From NCBI GenBank assembly GCA_022572335.1, contig JACZWD010000094.1, positions 3,994-9,707 on the forward strand: a stretch of DNA of 5,714 bases, written 5' to 3'. Positions 1 to 5,714 of the stretch are shown here, piece after piece (the first letter of the stretch is position 1; each line of letters opens with the position of its first letter). Both the position numbers and the translations under genes were made by a program. This DNA is from Pseudomonadota bacterium. Lineage in GTDB: Bacteria; Pseudomonadota; Alphaproteobacteria; Rhodospirillales; 2-02-FULL-58-16. The notes under the pieces are model-generated. The model had not been told where the DNA came from and searched no databases. It was given only the letters and a program-made list of their open reading frames with translations.

Positions 1-41
1 GGCGATGCGGGGCATCGCAAAGCGTGCGCGACGCCGTCCGA
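1..41. repeat. Partial second copy of the palindromic element, inverted
   Basis: Bases 1-41 align without gaps to the reverse complement of 83-123 at 31 of 41 positions, including unbroken runs GGCGATGCGG, GCATCG, CGACGCC and TCCGA. It therefore appears to be part of a related unit facing the other way, cut off by the window edge. Bases 2-18 alone form a 7-base-pair hairpin (GCGATGC, loop GGG, GCATCGC). No gene is seen in bases 1-192. Confidence 0.5.
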
Positions 42-57
42 AAGCCTTGGTAAGCCG
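38..57 (+). repeat. Segment A of the dispersed repeat (left copy)
   Basis: CCGAAAGCCTTGGTAAGCCG matches the reverse complement of 5681-5700 at 19 of 20 bases. In the right-hand copy segment B follows at once; here it is separated from B by 103 bases (58-160). Confidence 0.8.
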
Positions 58-66
58 CCGTTGCGG

Positions 67-160
67 TCGCGTATGCGGCCCGTCGGAGGGCGTCGAAAAG
101 TTTTGACGATGCGCCGCATCGCCGGCACCTTTCCTCCTGCCCGACGAGCCGCCTACGCGA
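67..160. repeat. 94-base palindromic element with 20-base terminal inverted repeats
   Basis: Bases 67-86 (TCGCGTATGCGGCCCGTCGG) match the reverse complement of 141-160 at 18 of 20 positions. The interior holds two more short palindromes, one around AAAAGTTTT (91-108, arms CGTC/GACG) and one at 107-121 (CGATGCG-C-CGCATCG). It splits the 53-base repeat between segments A and B, together with nine further bases (58-66). No coding capacity is seen. It resembles a MITE or REP/BIME-like unit; no clean target-site duplication could be assigned. Confidence 0.6.
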
Positions 161-193
161 TCTCTATGAGTCATGATCAGCGACCCTTGGTAT
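161..193 (+). repeat. Segment B of the dispersed repeat (left copy)
   Basis: This 33-base segment matches the reverse complement of 5648-5680 at 32 of 33 bases; the one difference is A at 169 instead of G. It ends on the last base of the aminotransferase stop codon and so forms the immediate 3' flank of that gene. Confidence 0.85.
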
Positions 194-1395
194 TAGTTCA
201 GCGCCGCGCAGAAGCGCTGGATGCGCGCGCAGGCCTCCTCCAGGACCTCCGTCGAGGTGGCGTAACTGACCCGGAAATGGGGCGACAGCCCGAAGGCGGC
301 GCCCTGCACCACCGCCACCCCTTCCGCGTCCAGCAGGTGGCCGACGAAGTCGTCGTCCGTGGCGATGGTCTTTCCTTCGGGCGTGGTCCCGCCGATGGCG
401 CCGGCGCACGAAGGGTAGACGTAGAACGCGCCTTCCGGCGTCGGGCACGAAAGCCCCTTGGCCTGATTGAGCATTGCCACGACCAGGTCCCGGCGCTCCT
501 CGAAGATGGCGGTGTTCCTGGCGATGAAGTCGGTGGGACCGTTGAGGGCCGCCACCGCCGCGGCCTGGGAGATGGAGCTGGTGTGGGTGGTGCTTTGCGA
601 CTGCACCTTGTTCATGGCCTTGATCAGGTCGACGGGGCCCGCCCCGTAGCCGACGCGCCAGCCGGTCATGCAGTAGGCCTTGGAGACGCCGTTGAGCGTC
701 AACGTGCGCTCATACAGCCCGGGCTCCACCTGGACCGGGGTGACGAAGGTGAAACCGTCATAGACGATGTGCTCGTAAATGTCGTCGGTCAGCACCCAGA
801 CCTGGGGGTGCTTCATCAAGACGTCCGTCAGGGCCTTCGTTTCGGCCTCGGTGTAGGCCGCCCCGCTGGGGTTCGACGGCGAGTTCAGGATCAGCCATTT
901 GGTCCTTGGCGTGATCGCCCGTTCCAGGTCCTCCGGACGCATGCGGAAGCCGCCCTCCACCGGACACGGGACAACCACGGGCTTGCCCTCGGCCAAGAGC
1001 GCGATGTCCGGGTACGAGACCCAGTACGGCGCCGGGATGATGACCTCGTCGCCGGCATCGAGGGTCGCCATGAGGGCGTTGAAGATGATCTGCTTGCCGC
1101 CGCAGCCCACGGTGACCTGGTCGGGCGTGTAGTCCAGTCCGTTTTCCCGCTTGAACTTGTCGCAGATGGCCTGGCGCAGCTCCGGCGTGCCGGCAACCGG
1201 CGTGTAGCGGGTCTCGCCCCTGTCCATGGCCGCCTTCGCCGCCTTGATGATGTGCGCCGGCGTGTCGAAATCGGGCTCGCCGGCGCCGAGGCCGATGACG
1301 TCGCGCCCCTCGGCTTTCAGGTCGCGGGCCTTCTGGGTCACGGCGATGGTGGGCGACGGCTTGATGCGGGAAAGTCGCGCGGCGATGAAAGACAT
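193..1395 (-). CDS. aatA: Aspartate/prephenate aminotransferase, PLP-dependent class I (400 aa)
   Basis: This is a complete fold-type I PLP aminotransferase of the class Ib aspartate aminotransferase family. It is cytosolic and transfers the amino group between aspartate and 2-oxoglutarate; several alphaproteobacterial members also use prephenate, making arogenate for tyrosine and phenylalanine. Visible marks are RIKPSPT at residues 10-16, GAGEPDFDTP (37-46), the cofactor-binding GCGGKQ (97-102), NSPSNPSG (171-178), TDDIYE (203-208), the Schiff-base lysine K239 in GVSKAYCMTGWRVGY, and the carboxylate-binding arginine R375 in FRVSYAT. The length of 400 residues is normal. The open frame runs 132 codons further upstream, but family members begin with this MSFxxxRLSRIKPSPT pattern, so the ATG at 1395 is chosen; only a weak, distant GAGAAG lies before it. 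The gene diverges from the mntA-like gene across 169 bases in which I see no convincing promoter. Its stop codon touches a dispersed repeat. The family is certain; preference for aspartate or prephenate cannot be read from the sequence. Confidence 0.96.
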   Translation of the reverse strand: MSFIAARLSRIKPSPTIAVTQKARDLKAEGRDVIGLGAGEPDFDTPAHIIKAAKAAMDRGETRYTPVAGTPELRQAICDKFKRENGLDYTPDQVTVGCGGKQIIFNALMATLDAGDEVIIPAPYWVSYPDIALLAEGKPVVVPCPVEGGFRMRPEDLERAITPRTKWLILNSPSNPSGAAYTEAETKALTDVLMKHPQVWVLTDDIYEHIVYDGFTFVTPVQVEPGLYERTLTLNGVSKAYCMTGWRVGYGAGPVDLIKAMNKVQSQSTTHTSSISQAAAVAALNGPTDFIARNTAIFEERRDLVVAMLNQAKGLSCPTPEGAFYVYPSCAGAIGGTTPEGKTIATDDDFVGHLLDAEGVAVVQGAAFGLSPHFRVSYATSTEVLEEACARIQRFCAALN

Positions 1396-1564
1396 GGCGT
1401 GTTCGCTATTCTTCTCTGTCGGGGGTGTTCGGCGGTCGGCGGCGCACACTACGCCGGGCAAAGGGGGCGCGCAACCGGGAACCGCGGCGGGGCCTTCAAG
1501 GCCCTTGGCACGGCATAGGGCGGACGCTACCTTCGCGACAACGGACGGGAGCAAGATCGGGCCG

Positions 1565-1864
1565 ATGACCGGGAACATTGCGATACCGAAGGCGAAGGTT
1601 GGCGCCTTCTGCCGGTGCCACCACATCCGCCGGCTGTCCCTGTTCGGCTCCGTGCTCAGGGACGACTTCACGCCCGAGAGCGACGTGGACGTGCTGGTCG
1701 AGTTCGAGCCCGGACATACGCCGGGGTGGGAGTTCGTGTCCATGGCCGACGAACTGACGGAAATCCTTGGCCGCGCGGTCGATCTGCACACCCCCGCAAG
1801 CCTCAGCCGGTATTTCCGGGACCAGGTTCTTGCCGAAGCCGAGGAGCAATATGTCGCGACATGA
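1565..1864 (+). CDS. mntA: MntA-like minimal nucleotidyltransferase antitoxin (99 aa)
   Basis: This is a small nucleotidyltransferase of the MNT family (DNA polymerase beta superfamily). The active-site signature is clear: GSVLRDDF starting at residue 28, then SDVDVLVEF with the metal-binding D40 and D42, and a third acidic residue D73 in RAVDLHTP. In characterised MntA/HepT systems this antitoxin transfers AMP from ATP to a tyrosine of HepT and so silences its RNase activity; that role is inferred here from family and neighbour. The ATG at 1565 leaves a short leader before the conserved CRCHHIRRLSLFGS. The best Shine-Dalgarno-like string (GGGAGC near 1547) is about 12 bases away, so the start is less certain than the family. 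The open frame continues upstream to 1226, but that part lies over the aminotransferase gene and does not look like protein. The gene overlaps the following hepT-like gene by 14 bases, indicating translational coupling. Confidence 0.9.
   Translation: MTGNIAIPKAKVGAFCRCHHIRRLSLFGSVLRDDFTPESDVDVLVEFEPGHTPGWEFVSMADELTEILGRAVDLHTPASLSRYFRDQVLAEAEEQYVAT
1841..1846 (+). promoter_or_regulatory. Ribosome binding site of hepT-like gene
   Basis: GAGGAG lies inside the end of the mntA-like gene, four bases before the ATG at 1851. It decides the start of the HEPN protein, because the same frame is open well upstream with another ATG at 1767 that has no such site. Confidence 0.7.
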
Positions 1865-2165
1865 CGTGAGTGTCCGGCTTCGACACATGCTGGACTACGC
1901 GCGCAAGGCCGTCGCGTTCAGCCAGGGGCGATCCCGGGCCCTCCTGCGCCTGTTGGAAGTCATTGGCGAGGCGGCGAGGCACGTTCCTTCCGGGTTCCGA
2001 ACGCAGGCGTCGGCAATTCCGTGGCGCGATATAACCGGGATGCGGGACCGGCTGATCCATGCGTATCCCGACGTGGACCTGGATATCGTTTGGAGGACCG
2101 TAACCGAGCGCCTGCCGCACCTGGTTGCTGAACTGGAAAAGCTCGTTCCGCCCGAGACCGGCTGA
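1851..2165 (+). CDS. hepT: HepT-like HEPN (DUF86) toxin, apparently shortened (104 aa)
   Basis: This is a HEPN-domain protein of the DUF86/HepT family, the RNase toxin partner of MntA. The catalytic and modification motif RX4HXY is intact as RDRLIHAY (R65, H70, Y72), following IPWRDITGM and followed by PDVDLDIVWRTV, both typical of the family. Y72 is the residue expected to be AMPylated by the upstream MntA-like protein. The N-terminus MSRHDVSVRLRHMLDYARKAV (helix 1) is also typical. It differs from relatives as I recall them in that GRSRA (residues 26-30) runs straight into LLRLLEVIGEAA. Family members usually have about a dozen more residues here, of the kind DLDxDxxLxLA, so helix 1 or the first turn and part of helix 2 may be affected. 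The reading frame is unbroken and the rest looks conserved, so the protein may be an inactivated or attenuated toxin. It is co-transcribed with the overlapping upstream gene and ends 63 bases before uvrB. Confidence 0.88.
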   Translation: MSRHDVSVRLRHMLDYARKAVAFSQGRSRALLRLLEVIGEAARHVPSGFRTQASAIPWRDITGMRDRLIHAYPDVDLDIVWRTVTERLPHLVAELEKLVPPETG

Positions 2166-2182
2166 CGCGACGCCGCGTGCGC

Positions 2183-2214
2183 CCCAAGGCGCTGGCAAGC
2201 CCCGCGCCATTGGG
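2183..2214 (+). other. Imperfect hairpin between hepT and uvrB
   Basis: Bases 2183-2192 (CCCAAGGCGC) pair with 2204-2214 (GCGCC, a bulged A at 2209, TTGGG) around an 11-base loop. No T-run follows, so a standard intrinsic terminator is not supported. It could attenuate read-through from the mntA-hepT operon or be an incidental GC-rich structure. Confidence 0.45.
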
Positions 2215-2222
2215 CATATATA
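2192..2222 (+). promoter_or_regulatory. Possible uvrB promoter (weak)
   Basis: An AT-rich island in otherwise GC-rich DNA, TATATAA at 2217-2223, sits just before the uvrB ATG. Read as a -10 element (for example CATATA at 2215-2220), it has a poor -35 candidate CTGGCA at 2192-2197 with 17 bases between. A start 6-7 bases downstream would fall within a few bases of the ATG at 2229, giving a very short leader. No LexA-type operator was recognised. This is inference from base composition and spacing only. Confidence 0.3.
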
Positions 2223-2228
2223 AGGGCC

Positions 2229-4370
<2,142 letters not shown>

Positions 4371-4438
4371 GGCGTGGTCCCGGCCTTAAGATTCTAATCC
4401 AGATGCCGAAGCGTACCCGGGATATGTGATTCCTGGTG

Positions 4439-5635
4439 TTAGATTTCGAACAATCTCCTCACCTGGCCGTGACCCACCATGCGGTTCAACTTCCTGTAGT
4501 TCCTTGTTTCATGCCGGATTTTCCCGGCGACGATCGCCGGATGGATTCGCAAGTCCTCGGCCAACGCCTCCGCGGCACGGGCAGTACGGAGATGGAAGGC
4601 GTCACTGCCATGCCACTTATCATTCGGAATCAAAGCCTCGGTTGCCAGGTCGTCCGCCTCCCGCTCGATCGGCTCGACTTCGGCGACCGGATCCAGGTCA
4701 TCGAAAAACAGCGGCGACTCTTTGCTCAAATGCTTCGATACATGCGCCAGTTCGTGCATCAGGACGAACCAGAAATTATCGATGCGATCATATCTTAGGG
4801 TCATCGCGATCACCGGATTGCCGGACAGCGTCAGAAATGCCGCACCATCCAGGTACGTCTTCGATAAATGCGGCTCGACGATCAGGATAATGCCGTAGCC
4901 GTTGAGAAAATCACGGGCAAGCAACGGCCCCTTCCCGGCGCGGCTCAACCGCGCAACGTCACGCATAAATTCAAGGTCGATCAGGGACGGTTTATGGTCC
5001 GAGGGATGTTCATCCAGCGCGCGCCTTAACACCCGTGCACGCCAGGCTTCCAGGGCATACGGGTTCATCTTCCGGGCGGCCCGTATAGGGTAACTCTTCC
5101 GGTAAAGCACGGGCGAGTGCCGAAGGCCGCCGACCGGCTCGAGAAAAGCCGTTATCAGCTCTTCGGCCCTGTCCCTTGCATCGGGCATGGAAGCCTCGAT
5201 CCATCCCCGCTCAATCATGTCCTTAAGCGGAAACCGTTGCCAGTCGATGTCCGCGTCTTCCGCCAAGGAAGCCCCGGGCTCGCCCACAAGTATCTCGGCC
5301 GGAATGCCAAGTCCCTTATTCAGCGCGCGGATCATCGAAAGAGTGAGAGGGCGCTTTCGGGAAAGCACCTCCGAAACCTTGCCGCGGCTGCCGATAACCG
5401 GAACAAGGTCCTTCTGCGTCAGGCCGCGTTGCTCCATGCAAAACCGGATCGCGTCGATTGGATCGGGCAAACCGATCGGAAACTGCTTCGCCTCATAATC
5501 TTCGATCAGCAGCGCCAAAAGTTCCAAGGTGTCTGCATCTTCCCCGCCAACATCCGGGTCGAGATCGATCAGGCGCCCAAGCCCGGCGAGTGCGGCTTGA
5601 TAATCGGTTTCGGTTTTGATCACCTTCATTTCCAT
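4439..5635 (-). CDS. HigA-type XRE regulator fused to ImmA/IrrE metallopeptidase domain (398 aa)
   Basis: This is a two-domain protein. Residues 1-120 resemble HigA antitoxins: the N-terminal MKVIKTETDYQAAL and LLALLIEDYEAKQFPI, then a Cro/CI-type helix-turn-helix at about 59-112 with GLTQKDLVPVIGSRGKVSEVL. Residues about 235-340 form an ImmA/IrrE-type zinc peptidase core: HELAH at 294-298 in FVLMHELAHVSKH, and the downstream acidic ligand E326 in EREADDLATEALIP. Such fusions act as antitoxin-like repressors or as stress- or phage-responsive regulators whose peptidase cleaves a repressor or partner; the target here is unknown. The ATG at 5635 is preferred because AAGGAGG stands five bases before it. 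An in-frame ATG 33 bases upstream would put the start inside the repeat with no such site. G+C is lower than in neighbours (two sampled 60-base lines gave 58% and 48%, against 63% and 68% in uvrB), consistent with later acquisition. No HigB-like gene lies within the 79 bases visible upstream. Confidence 0.9.
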   Translation of the reverse strand: MEMKVIKTETDYQAALAGLGRLIDLDPDVGGEDADTLELLALLIEDYEAKQFPIGLPDPIDAIRFCMEQRGLTQKDLVPVIGSRGKVSEVLSRKRPLTLSMIRALNKGLGIPAEILVGEPGASLAEDADIDWQRFPLKDMIERGWIEASMPDARDRAEELITAFLEPVGGLRHSPVLYRKSYPIRAARKMNPYALEAWRARVLRRALDEHPSDHKPSLIDLEFMRDVARLSRAGKGPLLARDFLNGYGIILIVEPHLSKTYLDGAAFLTLSGNPVIAMTLRYDRIDNFWFVLMHELAHVSKHLSKESPLFFDDLDPVAEVEPIEREADDLATEALIPNDKWHGSDAFHLRTARAAEALAEDLRIHPAIVAGKIRHETRNYRKLNRMVGHGQVRRLFEI

Positions 5636-5640
5636 CCCGC

Positions 5641-5647
5641 CCTCCTT
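5641..5647 (-). promoter_or_regulatory. Strong ribosome binding site of HTH-peptidase gene
   Basis: On the minus strand this reads AAGGAGG, five bases before the ATG at 5635, and it fixes the start. It begins right beside the dispersed repeat that occupies 5648-5700. No clear -10/-35 pair was found upstream. Confidence 0.8.
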
Positions 5648-5700
5648 ATACCAAGGGTCGCTGATCATGACCCATAGAGACGGCTTACCAAGGTTTTCGG
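5648..5700 (-). repeat. 53-base dispersed repeat, uninterrupted copy
   Basis: Read on the minus strand this is segment A (5700-5681, CCGAAAACCTTGGTAAGCCG) followed directly by segment B (5680-5648, beginning TCTCTATGGGTCATGATCAG). Both segments recur in the opposite orientation at the left edge of the window, with one mismatch in 20 for A and one in 33 for B. B contains a small inverted repeat, GGGTC and GACCC, around nine bases including TGATCA. The copy lies in the leader of the HTH-peptidase gene. Whether similarity continues past 5700 cannot be judged beyond the 14 remaining bases, which do not obviously match the left side. Confidence 0.85.
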
Positions 5701-5714
5701 CTAGGAGCGTGCGC

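Noticed and set aside
45..192. CCTTGGTA occurring in both segment A (45-52) and segment B (185-192) as a possible target duplication or array
   Set aside because: It also recurs inside the uninterrupted right-hand copy, so it is part of the repeat itself; eight bases are too short to interpret, and there is no regular spacing as in a CRISPR.
61..1518. A 485-codon plus-strand open frame over the aminotransferase
   Set aside because: It is the high-GC antisense shadow of a well-supported gene; the translation is low-complexity arginine/glycine/alanine-rich with no recognisable domain.
1396..1564. Divergent promoter pair between the aminotransferase and mntA-like genes
   Set aside because: The arrangement demands promoters here, but no convincing -35/-10 pair or operator palindrome could be picked out by eye.
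1396..1791. Open frame extending the aminotransferase 132 codons upstream
   Set aside because: The extension covers the mntA-like gene on the other strand, lacks family similarity, and the conserved N-terminus starts at 1395.
4371..4438. Bidirectional terminator between uvrB and the HTH-peptidase gene
   Set aside because: The 68 bases contain only small palindromes (CTTAAG, CCCGGG); no stem with a T-run is visible for either strand.

Overview
The window reads as GC-rich chromosomal DNA of an alphaproteobacterium, plausibly Rhodospirillales-like. The evidence is third-position G/C codon use and the style of the UvrB, aspartate aminotransferase and MntA/HepT proteins; the assignment is from recognition, not a search. 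It carries five protein genes and no RNA genes, CRISPR array or transposase.

Layout. Bases 1-192 hold no gene but are full of repeats: two related palindromic units and a copy of a 53-base repeat split into two pieces. Next comes a class I aminotransferase of the aspartate/prephenate type (minus strand, 193-1395). Reading away from it on the plus strand is a small two-gene operon, a MntA-like nucleotidyltransferase (1565-1864) overlapping a HepT-like HEPN protein (1851-2165). This is a toxin-antitoxin pair of known type. uvrB follows (2229-4370), encoding the damage-recognition helicase-like subunit of nucleotide excision repair. Convergent with uvrB is a minus-strand gene (4439-5635) for a HigA-type helix-turn-helix protein fused to an ImmA/IrrE-type zinc peptidase domain. 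Immediately upstream of it, at the right edge, is an uninterrupted inverted copy of the 53-base repeat seen at the left edge.

The two housekeeping genes (aminotransferase, uvrB) share the window with two accessory defence or stress modules: the MntA/HepT pair, and the HTH-peptidase gene, which has visibly lower G+C. No operon link between the modules is evident.

The most unusual signals are: (i) the inward-facing 53-base repeats at the two ends, the left one interrupted by a 103-base segment with its own terminal inverted repeats; (ii) an apparent in-frame loss of about a dozen residues in HepT between its first two helices; (iii) a DEGH instead of DESH Walker B motif in UvrB; (iv) a HigA-like gene with a dispersed repeat where its toxin partner is often found. 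I do not see a wholly new multi-gene system here.
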